DNA of 64,000 nt, from contig CBDDIP010000002.1 in NCBI GenBank assembly GCA_965229005.1, forward strand, positions 2,852,001 to 2,916,000, given 5' to 3'. Under the pieces are notes generated by a model. That model had not been told where the DNA came from. It searched no databases and saw only the letters and a list, made by a program, of their open reading frames with translations. Both the position numbers and the translations under genes were made by a program. Shown here in pieces: positions 43,514 through 51,492 of this stretch (the stretch's first letter is position 1; the number at the start of each line of letters is the position of its first letter). The stretch is from CBDDIP01 sp965229005 (lineage in GTDB: Bacteria; Actinomycetota; Acidimicrobiia; Acidimicrobiales; Ilumatobacteraceae).

Positions 43514-44914
43514 GTGAGCGACTCGTTCCCACCCCCTCCCTTGCCGCCGCCGTCCGGCAACCAGCCGCCGGCCGGTGCACCGTTCGCCCCGCCGGGTGCG
43601 CCGCAGGACGCTCCACCTGCGACGGGATTTCCCGCCGCCGCTCCACCACACATGGCACCGCCGCCGGCGGCCGACCTGGCAACCGCTGAAACCCCGGCGC
43701 CGAAGTTCGCCGGTCTTCCCGTGTACGCCTGGCTGGGCATCATCGTGGTGCTGATCGCCGGTGGCATCGGGCTGGCGTTCGCGCTCGGCAGTGACGACAA
43801 GAAGGAGGCGATCACCGCCAGCAGCGACTCGGTCGAGACCGAGGTCGACGAGACCGATCCGGACAGCCCGAACACCGCAGCGACCGCCGTGCCAGTGACC
43901 GCGGCCGACACCGTGCCGGAGGAGACCACGCCTGAGGAGACGTTGCCCACCGAGAACACGATCCCGCCGGGCGAGGGCGTCGTCGCCGGCGCACCCGCTG
44001 GTGCACGCGGCGATCGCTCCAGTCCGGTCGGCGTCGGCCAGGTCGCCGACATCGGCGGTGGTTGGCGGCTGCAGGTGCTCGGCGTGGTCGGCGACGCGAC
44101 CCAGGCGATCATCACGGCGAACGACTTCAACGAACCGCCTCCCGCTGGATCGCAGTTCACCATCGTCCGCGTCGCACTCGGCTACTTCGGCGTCGACGAC
44201 CCGCAGAGCCTGTTCCTGCCGACGGTGTCCGCGATCGGAGCCGGGAGCGTCGAGCTGCCGACCGACTGCGGCATCGTCTTCGATGCGCTGCCGCTGTTCT
44301 CCGACGTGTTCGCCGGCGGCGTGGTGCAGGGCAACCTGTGCTTCGTCACCACTACCGCTGATGTCCCGGCGCTCTCGTTGTACGGATCGGGCGACTTCTT
44401 CGGCGACAACGTGTTCCTGAACACCGCGGGCGCTGACGGCAGCGTCCCGCCGATGTCCGGGTTGCGCGGGGCGCAGGCCGGCGCGGCGTCCACAGCCGGC
44501 CGGACAGCGCCGATCGCGATCGGCACACCGGCCGACGTCGGCAGCGGATGGCAGCTCACCATCAACGGCCCGGGCTCGGACATCACCCAGCAGGTGCTCG
44601 CGGCGAACTCGTTCAACTCACCGCCGCCCGCCGGGTACGTCTTCTTCGGGGTCCCGATCACGTTGACCTACGACGGCGCCGACAGCGCGTCGCCGTTCGA
44701 GGTGACCACTGGGCTCGTCGGTGCCGGCAACGTGTCGCAGACCGGTTCGTGCGGCGTCGTCGACGGCGAACCCGACCTGTTCTCCGACGTGTTCGCCGGT
44801 GGGTCGGTCAGTGGCCTCGCTTGCGTCGCCGTTCCGGCCGACGAGATCGGCACGTTCGTGGTCACCGCTCGCGGCGACTTCGACCAACCGACCCGGTTCT
44901 TCGCCGTCTCCTGA
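43514..44914 (+). CDS. Membrane-anchored protein with Pro-rich N-terminus and two related beta domains
   Basis: 466 residues. A Pro/Ala-rich cytoplasmic segment (1-65) leads to one transmembrane helix (about 70-92), an acidic Thr/Glu linker (about 98-155) and two homologous extracytoplasmic domains (about 170-310 and 330-466). Each begins with a W(R/Q)L phrase, contains FN(E/S)PPPAG and ends with GxCGxV ... LFSDVFAGG. The repeats look like DUF4352-type immunoglobulin-like units. Family function is unknown. The next gene encodes another Pro-rich, membrane-anchored protein and probably shares the transcript. Confidence 0.75.
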   Translation: MSDSFPPPPLPPPSGNQPPAGAPFAPPGAPQDAPPATGFPAAAPPHMAPPPAADLATAETPAPKFAGLPVYAWLGIIVVLIAGGIGLAFALGSDDKKEAITASSDSVETEVDETDPDSPNTAATAVPVTAADTVPEETTPEETLPTENTIPPGEGVVAGAPAGARGDRSSPVGVGQVADIGGGWRLQVLGVVGDATQAIITANDFNEPPPAGSQFTIVRVALGYFGVDDPQSLFLPTVSAIGAGSVELPTDCGIVFDALPLFSDVFAGGVVQGNLCFVTTTADVPALSLYGSGDFFGDNVFLNTAGADGSVPPMSGLRGAQAGAASTAGRTAPIAIGTPADVGSGWQLTINGPGSDITQQVLAANSFNSPPPAGYVFFGVPITLTYDGADSASPFEVTTGLVGAGNVSQTGSCGVVDGEPDLFSDVFAGGSVSGLACVAVPADEIGTFVVTARGDFDQPTRFFAVS

Positions 44915-44934
44915 CTGCCGGACCTGACGACACG

Positions 44935-45756
44935 ATGCAACCGTTCCCGCCCCCGCCGTCAACTCCGCCCCCGCCTCCGCCCTCGCCTCCGCCCTCGCCA
45001 GTGCCGGCGGATCGGTCAGCGGACCGATCCACTCGGACGAGGACGATCGCGTTGGTCGCCGTGATGGTCGGTCTCGTGGTCGCCGGCGTCGTCGCCGTGA
45101 AGGTGCTCGGCGACGACGACAGGTCGTCCTCGACATCCGACAGCGCCGTCACGACACCGGCCGAGGCGGACGGCGACAGCCTGGGCGAGTTCGTCTTCGG
45201 TACCGGGGCGTGTGCGCCCGACTCCCCCGGCACGCCCGACAGAGGACCGTTCGCCGACGCTCCCCAGCGCTGCATCGGTGATGGTCCGTTGACCGCGACG
45301 ATGGTGACGAGCGTCGGAACGATCGTCATCGAGCTCGACGTCGACGCCGTGCCCGGCACCGTCAACAACTTCGTCACGCTGGCGAGCTTCGGCGCCTACG
45401 ACGACACGACGTTGTTCCGCGTCGATCCGTCGATCGACATCATCCAGGGCGGCGGGTCGAGCAACATCGATACGCCCGGCTACGCGATTCCGGACGAGGC
45501 GGACGGGTTCACCTACGACGACGGCGATCTGGCGATGGCGCGGACGCAGGCGCCCGACAGCGGCGGGCAGCAGTGGTTCTTCGTCACCGGTCCCAACGGT
45601 CACCTGCTCGACGACCAGGGCACGTACGTCGTCTTTGGGCACGTCGTCGAGGGCCTCGACGTGCTCCACGACGTCATGAGCGTCCCGCTCCAGAGCGACG
45701 GCCAGACGCCCGTCACCCCCATCCAGCTGATCTCGGTGCGCATCACCGACGGCTGA
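44935..45756 (+). CDS. Membrane-anchored cyclophilin-type peptidyl-prolyl isomerase
   Basis: 273 residues. A Pro-rich start (1-25), one transmembrane helix (about 38-60) and a linker with DDDRSSSTSDS precede a cyclophilin-like domain (about 115-272): VTSVGTIVIELDVDAVPGTV, NNFVTLASFGAYDDTTLFRV and QQWFFVTGPNGHLLDDQGTY. The arginine expected in FHR is R163 of LFRV, but the catalytic FxMQGGD stretch reads IIQGGG, so isomerase activity may be low. It probably acts outside the membrane. Confidence 0.82.
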   Translation: MQPFPPPPSTPPPPPPSPPPSPVPADRSADRSTRTRTIALVAVMVGLVVAGVVAVKVLGDDDRSSSTSDSAVTTPAEADGDSLGEFVFGTGACAPDSPGTPDRGPFADAPQRCIGDGPLTATMVTSVGTIVIELDVDAVPGTVNNFVTLASFGAYDDTTLFRVDPSIDIIQGGGSSNIDTPGYAIPDEADGFTYDDGDLAMARTQAPDSGGQQWFFVTGPNGHLLDDQGTYVVFGHVVEGLDVLHDVMSVPLQSDGQTPVTPIQLISVRITDG

Positions 45757-45818
45757 ACAACTCGCTCGCCCCGGCGCAGCTCGAATCGGTACGGTCGCAG
45801 CGACCAGGAGGTCCGATC

Positions 45819-46054
45819 ATGGACGAGCAGCAGGGTTGCTTTTGAAGCGATGAGCAAGCGCCGCAGGGGGTATCCCCAGCGAGGCGAGAGTTGGCCGAGG
45901 TGATCGCGGGGCGCGTGGCGGTGAGGTCGAGTTCGTCGAGAAGCTCGGGCGAAACGACTTGTGCCCCTGCGGATCCGGGAGGCGCTTCAAGCGCTGCTGC
46001 ATGAGCGCCGGCCAGTTCGATGGCACCCGGCGCGACTACTACCGGCGCGACTGA
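45819..46054 (+). pseudogene. Disrupted SEC-C motif gene
   Basis: A strong AGGAGGT (45806-45812) precedes ATG 45819, which reads MDEQQGCF and meets TGA at 45843. The same frame continues SDEQAPQGVSPARRELAEVI to about 45917. There the coding continues one frame over as GGEVEFVEKLGRNDLCPCGS, GRRFKRCCM and ends YYRRD at 46054. LGRNDLCPCGSGRRFKRCC is the SEC-C zinc motif known from the end of SecA. One in-frame stop and one frameshift therefore separate an intact ribosome-binding site from an intact motif. Confidence 0.65.
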
Positions 46055-46060
46055 CGGACC

Positions 46061-47416
46061 TCAGGCGGCTGGTGGGTCGGTGAAGAAGACCCATCGGCTG
46101 TCAAGTCGTTCGCCGATCGGGTGCTGATAGCGGTGCCCTGGTGGTGGTCCGGGTGGTGGACGGTCGGGTGGGGTCGGTGGGGAGTTGGCCGTGAAGATGC
46201 GACCGTCGGCGCGGATGAAGGTGAGACCGTCGATCTCGTCGGCGTTGCCGCTGATCTGCAGTTCCCCGCGATGGTGCTCGTCGTGGTGGTGATCGCACTG
46301 GGCAACGAGGTTCCACGAGGCGGTGGGCCCACCATGCTCTCGGTGCACGACGTGGTGGATCTCCAGATGGCGGCTGACGGTGCAGCCGGGGGTCCGGCAG
46401 GTGCGGTCGCGATCGAGCACGAGGCGCCGCATGTGCTCGGGGATCACCGGCGAGCACGGTCCGACGTTGATCGGGACGCCGTTGGTGGTCCACACCGGTT
46501 GCACGATCCCGTCGCACAGGATCCGCTCGATCAGGTGCTTCGGCAGTCGGGGGCCGGCGTTGATCCACGCACCTTCGGTGTCGACGTGCGCGTACACGCG
46601 ATGACGATCACGACGACCACGCGACGTCACCGCTTCCATGGATCGGGTGCAGACGTTCAACAGCGCATCGAGGTCGGTGACATCGTGCTTGCCCTCATCG
46701 AACAGCCGGGTTCGTGCTTCGCGTAGCGCCTGCTCGATCAACGCCCCCTCGGCCGCATCCGCTTGCACACCCATGTGGAACGTACCGTCGTCATCGAACC
46801 ACCGCGACAGGTACCGCGGGGCCAACCCCGTCGGCGCCTCGTTCGACGGATCCGGTTCACCGTCCTGCTCGGCCCGCTTGCGCTGCTTGTTGACGGGCGT
46901 GTTCCGCTCCTCGCCGGGGTCGGGCGCGGGGCGGTTGAGGAACGGGTAGCGGCGCAGCACGGATTGCATCTGCGGCACGGTGCACCGCTTGGCCAACGAA
47001 CACACCTCGGCATCGTTGTTGGCCGGTGTGTGCGCCGAGACGACACCGACCTGATCGATCGACAGCTCGCCGTTGCCGAACGCTTCCATGGTGACCGGCA
47101 ATTCGCCACGGCGGCGGGCGATGCGCACCCACTGGCGCGCCCGCGAGTGCGACACCCCGGTCTGCCACACCAGCCAGTGCTCCAACGAACGGATCCCGGC
47201 CTGCTTCCACAGACCCGACTCCAACGCTTCGGCGACGAGCTCGAGCATTCGAGCGTGTGCGACGTTCAACACACCCGCCGCACACGACATGCGCCGGTTC
47301 AGTTCCTCCATCGCGAGCTCTTCCGCCACCGGATCGACCAACCGCATGGGACCATCAAACCATCGGGGTGTGACGCGGTAGCCGGGGTCGGGTGTCGGCC
47401 AGTCGTCGCGGGTCAT
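46061..47416 (-). CDS. DUF222/13E12-type HNH endonuclease-like protein
   Basis: 451 residues. The DUF222 helical domain covers about 20-310 (ELNRRMSCAAGVLNVAHARMLELV, GLWKQAGIRSLEHWLVWQTG, SRARQWVRIARRRGELP). The C-terminal HNH (about 345-390: RTCRTPGCTVSRHLEIHHV, CDHHHDEHH) has the zinc cysteines and catalytic histidines. A Pro-rich tail follows. This family is multicopy in actinobacteria, repeats often in genomes and may be selfish; nuclease activity has rarely been shown. A truncated relative is at 4475. ATG 47347 is an alternative start. Confidence 0.9.
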   Translation of the reverse strand: MTRDDWPTPDPGYRVTPRWFDGPMRLVDPVAEELAMEELNRRMSCAAGVLNVAHARMLELVAEALESGLWKQAGIRSLEHWLVWQTGVSHSRARQWVRIARRRGELPVTMEAFGNGELSIDQVGVVSAHTPANNDAEVCSLAKRCTVPQMQSVLRRYPFLNRPAPDPGEERNTPVNKQRKRAEQDGEPDPSNEAPTGLAPRYLSRWFDDDGTFHMGVQADAAEGALIEQALREARTRLFDEGKHDVTDLDALLNVCTRSMEAVTSRGRRDRHRVYAHVDTEGAWINAGPRLPKHLIERILCDGIVQPVWTTNGVPINVGPCSPVIPEHMRRLVLDRDRTCRTPGCTVSRHLEIHHVVHREHGGPTASWNLVAQCDHHHDEHHRGELQISGNADEIDGLTFIRADGRIFTANSPPTPPDRPPPGPPPGHRYQHPIGERLDSRWVFFTDPPAA

Positions 47417-47431
47417 TCGGCGCGACGCGCC

Positions 47432-47437
47432 TACGTT
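47432..47437 (+). promoter_or_regulatory. -10 element TACGTT
   Basis: TACGTT ends 6 bases before ATG 47444. Confidence 0.5.
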
Positions 47438-47443
47438 GTGGCG

Positions 47444-47905
47444 ATGAGCGCATCCGAGCGGCTGACCGCACTGGGCATCGAGCTACCGGCACTGTCGCCG
47501 CCGGCGGGGTTGTACGCGCAGACGGTGCGCACCGGCAACCTGCTGTACCTGTCGGGCAAGGGACCGGCGCTGCCCGACGGAACGTACGTGACCGGCAAGG
47601 TGGGCGCCGACGTCACGCTCGAGGAGGCACGTATCGCTGCTCGACTCGCCGGTCTGCAGCTGCTCGCCGCCATCGCCGCTGAGCCAGGCGGGATCGACAA
47701 CGTCGCACGCGTCGTGAAGACGCTCGGCATGGTCAACTGCGCGCCGGGGTTCACGGCCACCCCGTCGGTGATCGACGGCTGCTCGGAGCTGTTCATCGAC
47801 GTCTTCGGTGAGGGCGGCCGTGGCGCCCGCTCCGCCGTCGGCATGTCCGAGCTGCCGGCCAACATCTCCGTCGAGATCGAGGTCATCGTCGAGCTCACTT
47901 CCTGA
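47444..47905 (+). CDS. RidA/YjgF-family protein
   Basis: 153 residues. The YjgF domain pattern is clear: YAQTVRTGNLLYLSGKGP, TLEEARIAARLAGLQLLAAI and the C-terminal ARSAVGMSELPANISVEIEVIVEL. The conserved arginine expected in the RidA active site is R132 of ARSAVG. RidA removes reactive enamine/imine intermediates from PLP enzymes; this longer subfamily (about 150 residues) is less studied. The start codon is 27 bases from that of the DUF222 gene on the other strand. Confidence 0.9.
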   Translation: MSASERLTALGIELPALSPPAGLYAQTVRTGNLLYLSGKGPALPDGTYVTGKVGADVTLEEARIAARLAGLQLLAAIAAEPGGIDNVARVVKTLGMVNCAPGFTATPSVIDGCSELFIDVFGEGGRGARSAVGMSELPANISVEIEVIVELTS

Positions 47906-48072
47906 GCCGCTCGACCGAACCCGAGAGCGCGCCGATCGAGCGACACCGCTTTGGGTCGGCACCGTCACCCTCCCCGACAGTCAACGACGCCTGGAAGCCC
48001 TGCAACGCCGCCTCGACAGCTGATCGCCTTGCCCGTGTTGCCCGACCACCGCGACTGCTGGATCGCGACTGA

Positions 48073-48408
48073 TCAGAAACCAGTGGCGCGGCGCCGCTCA
48101 CGCGCTGCCATCATCAGCAACGCGGCGGCGAGTCCGGCGAGTGCGACACCGACCGGCCAGCCGACCACCGCGCGGACGAAGCCGCCGAGGTCGAAGCGAT
48201 CTGCGGCCTCGGCCACCGGTTCCGGATCGAGGTAGATCCGCAGCGCGGCGAAGCCCAGGAGTGCAGCGATCCCCATCAGCACGGCGCGGCGCGGCCGATC
48301 TCGATGCCACCGCGCTCGGAGCAGCATGCTGATCGCGATGACAGTCGCCGCGATCGCAGTGAACCGCGCCACCCCGTACGCCCCATCGCCCAGATGATCG
48401 GCCAGCAC
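48073..48408 (-). CDS. Small three-helix membrane protein
   Basis: 111 residues from GTG 48408. Hydrophobic segments lie at about 12-28, 42-58 and 80-100, and the ends are basic. The start is uncertain because the frame is open further upstream but the codons there look non-coding. Family is not recognised. It is divergent from the lipoprotein at 48508. The 167 bases on its left (47906-48072) hold no gene that I can support. Confidence 0.55.
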   Translation of the reverse strand: MLADHLGDGAYGVARFTAIAATVIAISMLLRARWHRDRPRRAVLMGIAALLGFAALRIYLDPEPVAEAADRFDLGGFVRAVVGWPVGVALAGLAAALLMMAARERRRATGF

Positions 48409-48495
48409 CCCGCGATCATCTCGCTTCAGAGCAGGGTAGTGCAATGCACCCGTCGACGCCGGATGACCCGTCGGTCGGCTGTCTGGCGGGTGACC

Positions 48496-48501
48496 TACGC
48501 T
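48496..48501 (+). promoter_or_regulatory. -10 element TACGCT
   Basis: TACGCT ends 6 bases before GTG 48508 and thereby marks that GTG as the likely lipoprotein start. Confidence 0.5.
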
Positions 48502-48507
48502 CGGGTT

Positions 48508-48972
48508 GTGCGAGCGTCGTTGGTTGCCGTCATCGCCGTGGCGGCATCGATCGTGTCCTCCTGTGACTCGAGCAACGATGCGCCGACGCCGACGCCGCCC
48601 GTCGAGCAGACAGCGCTGTCGCTGCCACCGGCTTCTTCGCCGAGCATCCCGCCATCGTCGCCGGCCGTGGAACATTGCAGCGCTGCGGTGATCGGGTACT
48701 CGGAGGACATGATCGTCCTCGATGCCCGCCGCACGAACCGCGGTGCGGCAATCGACGCCCAACGATCACTCGTCCCCACCTCCGTGGGCAACCTGCCGAC
48801 GACCTCCAGCGAACCGCCGCTCAACGACAACGCGTACCTCTGCTGGGCCTTCGAGGTGGCGGTCATGGACTTCTTCTGGACGGACGACCGCGCCGTGTTG
48901 CACTGGATCTGCAGCTACGACGCTCCCGAAAGCCTCACCGACTTCCACGGCACCATCGCCTGCTCAGCGTGA
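48508..48972 (+). CDS. Secreted lipoprotein of unknown function
   Basis: 154 residues from GTG 48508, with lipobox VSSC (cysteine 19) and a Thr/Pro/Ser linker to about 55. The mature part has cysteines at about 58, 114, 138 and 152 and a phrase YLCWAFEVAVMDFFW that looks partly buried. No family is recognised. An upstream extension of the frame exists but has no signal-peptide logic. Confidence 0.7.
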   Translation: MRASLVAVIAVAASIVSSCDSSNDAPTPTPPVEQTALSLPPASSPSIPPSSPAVEHCSAAVIGYSEDMIVLDARRTNRGAAIDAQRSLVPTSVGNLPTTSSEPPLNDNAYLCWAFEVAVMDFFWTDDRAVLHWICSYDAPESLTDFHGTIACSA

Positions 48973-49011
48973 GCCTCGAGCGGCGCGCCCAGTGACGACG
49001 GGACGCGCGGG

Positions 49012-49017
49012 TACGGT
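49012..49017 (+). promoter_or_regulatory. -10 element TACGGT
   Basis: TACGGT ends 6 bases before ATG 49024. Confidence 0.5.
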
Positions 49018-49023
49018 CGAAGG

Positions 49024-50211
49024 ATGACGACAGGTGGGTTCTCGCACGCACGATTGAGCCGCTTGAACACCGTGCTCCATCGACTCGTCGACGACGGATA
49101 CGTGCCAGGCGCCGTTGCCGTGCTCGCCCGACACGGCAACGTGCACACCGACGCCGTCGGCCGCCTCGCCTTCGACGGCGCCGGATCGACGACCGCAATG
49201 GCGGGCGACACCATCTGCCGCCTCGGTTCGATGAGCAAGCCACTCGTCTCTGCCTGTGCGATGACGCTCGTCGAGGACGGAACCCTCCGCCTCGACGATC
49301 CCGTCGACGAGCTCCTTCCAGAGCTGGCCAACATGCGGGTGCTCAACCATCCGCACGCTCCGCTCGACGACACCGTGCCGGCGGACCGCCCGATCACGTT
49401 GCGCGGCCTGCTGACCTACACGTTCGGAACCGGCATGGTGCTGGCCGAGCCCGGGGTAGCGCCGATCGCCGACGCGCTGAACGCCTTCGAGGAGATGCCA
49501 CCCGACGAGTGGATCCGCCGTCTCGGCGAGCTGCCGCTGGTGCACCAGCCCGGCGAGCGGTGGCTGTACCACACGGCCGCGAACGTGACCGGGGTGCTGA
49601 TCGCCAGGGCGACGGGCATGACGTTCGGCGAAGCCCTGCGGCAGCGGATCTGCGAGCCGCTCGGCATGCACGACACGGGCTTCAGCGTCGACGACGACAG
49701 GCTCGATCGTTTTTCGACCGCCTACGCGCTCGACCACGACACCGGCGAGCTGGTCGTCGACGACTTCTCCCACGGCACGTTCCGTCCGCACCCGGTGTTC
49801 GAGGCGGGCGGCGGCGGGATCGTGTCCACCGCGGATGACTTCCTCGCCTTCGCCTCAGCGATGCTGGCCGGCGGTCGTCACCGCGGCGAACGCGTGCTGT
49901 CGCGGCCTTCCGTGACGCTGATGACGAGCGACCACCTCACCGCGGAGCAGAAGGCCGTCTCCGGCTTCCGGCCGGGCTACTTCGACGACATGGGGTGGGG
50001 CTTCGGGATGTCGGTGCGCACCCGGCAACAGGGCCTCGGACCGTCGGTCGGCAGCTACGGGTGGCCGGGCTACTTCGGCACCGTCTGGTACAACGACCCC
50101 GCCGAAGACCTGTCCACGATCGTGATGATGCAGCGCTCCCACGCGGGCGACCAGGCCCTGCCGATGTGGACCGACCTGTGGACCGCCGTCTACCAAGCCA
50201 TCGACGACTGA
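49024..50211 (+). CDS. Serine hydrolase of the beta-lactamase/EstB family
   Basis: 395 residues. The SxxK motif is SMSK (69-72) and the YxN-position tyrosine lies in WLYHTAAN (Y182). The C-terminal motif HxG/KTG appears as GSYGWPGYFGT. There is no signal peptide, which fits the cytoplasmic esterase (EstB) branch rather than a secreted penicillin-binding protein. It probably hydrolyses esters or small peptides. It may share a transcript with the deaminase gene 20 bases downstream, although that gene also has its own -10 element. Confidence 0.9.
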   Translation: MTTGGFSHARLSRLNTVLHRLVDDGYVPGAVAVLARHGNVHTDAVGRLAFDGAGSTTAMAGDTICRLGSMSKPLVSACAMTLVEDGTLRLDDPVDELLPELANMRVLNHPHAPLDDTVPADRPITLRGLLTYTFGTGMVLAEPGVAPIADALNAFEEMPPDEWIRRLGELPLVHQPGERWLYHTAANVTGVLIARATGMTFGEALRQRICEPLGMHDTGFSVDDDRLDRFSTAYALDHDTGELVVDDFSHGTFRPHPVFEAGGGGIVSTADDFLAFASAMLAGGRHRGERVLSRPSVTLMTSDHLTAEQKAVSGFRPGYFDDMGWGFGMSVRTRQQGLGPSVGSYGWPGYFGTVWYNDPAEDLSTIVMMQRSHAGDQALPMWTDLWTAVYQAIDD

Positions 50212-50219
50212 ACAGCACC

Positions 50220-50225
50220 TACCCT
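50220..50225 (+). promoter_or_regulatory. -10 element TACCCT
   Basis: TACCCT ends 6 bases before ATG 50232. Confidence 0.5.
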
Positions 50226-50231
50226 GCCCGC

Positions 50232-50864
50232 ATGAACTGTGAGAGCGGGACCCCGATGAGACGAGCGCTCGAACTTGCATGGGACTCGTACCTCGCCGGC
50301 TCGTTCCCTGTCGGTGCGGTCCTCACGGATCCGGCCGGAACGATGGTCGCCGAGGGACGCAACCATGCCGGCGAGTCGAGCGCCGCCGACGGGTTGATGC
50401 GTGGCACGGTGATCGCACACGCCGAGATGTCGGTACTCGCACAGCTCCCCCAGGGTGACTACGCCGACTCCACGCTCTGGACGACGCTCGAGCCGTGCCT
50501 GCTGTGTCAGGCGGCCGCGACGATGTCGCATGTCGGCCACGTCCGCTACCTCGCCCCGGACGCGATCTGCGACGGGCTCGACGCGCTGCCGACGATCAAC
50601 GCTCACGCCAAGCGCAGGTACCCGGTGATGGTCGGCCCGAGCGAGTGCGACGAGGCCTCGTTCGCAGCTGTGCTGCCGATGGCTGTGCTGGCACGGTCGA
50701 ATCGTCAGGGGATCGCCGTCGCCCACTACGTCGAAGCGTCGCCGGCTGCGGCGGCCGTCGCGTTGCGGATCGTTGATGAGGACCTGTGGCCGAGCAGGGA
50801 TCTCGACGTCGACGGAGCGATCGCTCATGTCGTGGCGATTCGTGATTCGACGATCACGACCTGA
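50232..50864 (+). CDS. Nucleoside/nucleobase deaminase family protein
   Basis: 210 residues. The zinc-binding HAE (63-65) and PCLLC (88-92) motifs define the cytidine/deoxycytidylate deaminase superfamily; EPCLLC and the preceding TLWTTLEP are typical of TadA/guanine-deaminase-like members. The C-terminal 90 residues are longer than in TadA (about 150-165 residues), so this is likely a separate nucleoside deaminase rather than the tRNA enzyme. Substrate is unknown. Confidence 0.85.
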   Translation: MNCESGTPMRRALELAWDSYLAGSFPVGAVLTDPAGTMVAEGRNHAGESSAADGLMRGTVIAHAEMSVLAQLPQGDYADSTLWTTLEPCLLCQAAATMSHVGHVRYLAPDAICDGLDALPTINAHAKRRYPVMVGPSECDEASFAAVLPMAVLARSNRQGIAVAHYVEASPAAAAVALRIVDEDLWPSRDLDVDGAIAHVVAIRDSTITT

Positions 50865-50895
50865 GTGCGGCGATACGACGGTCTGCTCCAACGTC

Positions 50896-50925
50896 GAACG
50901 CCCAGGCCGTGTGACCTGGGCGTTC
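50896..50925. terminator. Terminator-like hairpin beside tRNA-Pro
   Basis: GAACGCCCAGG pairs perfectly with CCTGGGCGTTC around an 8-base loop. It is placed to end both the deaminase transcript (plus) and the tRNA transcript (minus). No T-run follows. Confidence 0.6.
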
Positions 50926-50931
50926 TCGCTG

Positions 50932-51006
50932 TCGGGCTGACAGGATTTGAACCTGCGACCCCTTGTCCCCCAGACAAGTGCGCTAACCAAGCTGCGCTAC
51001 AGCCCG
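50932..51006 (-). tRNA. tRNA-Pro(GGG)
   Basis: A 75-base cloverleaf on the minus strand. The acceptor CGGGCTG pairs with CAGCCCG, the discriminator is A, the D arm is GCGC-loop-GCGC, the anticodon stem is CTTGT/ACAAG with loop CTGGGGG (anticodon GGG), and the T arm is GCAGG-TTCAAAT-CCTGT. The 3' CCA is not encoded. Confidence 0.96.
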
Positions 51007-51094
51007 TATGTGGTCGCCCCGGCCAAGGCCGAAGCGCCCGCTGAGCCTACTGGTCGAGCACCCCGATCGCCCACGACGAATGGACCGGACTCTC

Positions 51095-51131
51095 GGCGGG
51101 ATCCTTCTCGGAAAGCGAGAACGATCCCGCC
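51095..51131. repeat. Strong 15-bp hairpin
   Basis: GGCGGGATC pairs with GATCCCGCC, then a C-C mismatch, then TTCTCG pairs with CGAGAA around a GAAAG loop. It lies in the 225-base gap between tRNA-Pro and the zinc-ribbon gene (51007-51231), which contains no gene. Confidence 0.65.
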
Positions 51132-51152
51132 CGAAGTCGTCGGTGGGATGAA

Positions 51153-51195
51153 CTGGGCGGCCTGGTGACCGGGAGCCGGCGACGAGGCCGCCCAG
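51153..51195. repeat. 11-bp perfect stem with 21-base loop
   Basis: CTGGGCGGCCT pairs with AGGCCGCCCAG. It lies 21 bases from the previous hairpin and 37 bases downstream of the zinc-ribbon gene stop on the minus strand, so it may be part of that operon's terminator. Confidence 0.55.
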
Positions 51196-51231
51196 AAGCG
51201 ATGCGACCGGGCCAACCGGCGGCGGCGGGCT

Positions 51232-51486
51232 TCAGATGAACAGGTAGACGATGCGCCAGGTGAGGTAGAGGGCGAGGAGCACCATCATCAGCTTGAAGTG
51301 CCACGGAGCCTTCGGGTCGTCCTCGCCGTCTTCGACACCAGCGGCCAGGCGGCGGACGTCGATGTTCTTGGCGGTGGCTCGCGGCGGCGCCGGCGCTTCG
51401 ACCACGCGTCCACACGTCGGGCAGGTGCCGTCCTCGTTCATCGCTGACGGCGTCCAGTACTTGGCGCAGTCCTCACACCACGGCAC
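51232..51486 (-). CDS. Zinc-ribbon single-pass membrane protein
   Basis: 84 residues. CxxC pairs at 4/7 and 22/25 form a rubredoxin-like zinc ribbon at the N-terminus, and one transmembrane helix lies at about 63-83 (FKLMMVLLALYLTWRIVYLFI). Short zinc-ribbon proteins of this sort accompany der in actinobacteria but have no known role. The ATG is 6 bases after the der stop, so the two are cotranscribed. Confidence 0.82.
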   Translation of the reverse strand: MPWCEDCAKYWTPSAMNEDGTCPTCGRVVEAPAPPRATAKNIDVRRLAAGVEDGEDDPKAPWHFKLMMVLLALYLTWRIVYLFI

Positions 51487-51492
51487 GGCGGA

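Noticed and set aside
45843..45845. TGA as a selenocysteine codon in the SEC-C gene
   Set aside because: The downstream frame still needs a frameshift to reach the motif and I see no SECIS-like hairpin; simple decay is more likely.
47906..48072. A small gene between RidA and the membrane protein
   Set aside because: Frames there have poor codon pattern, no signal or family feature and no promoter element.
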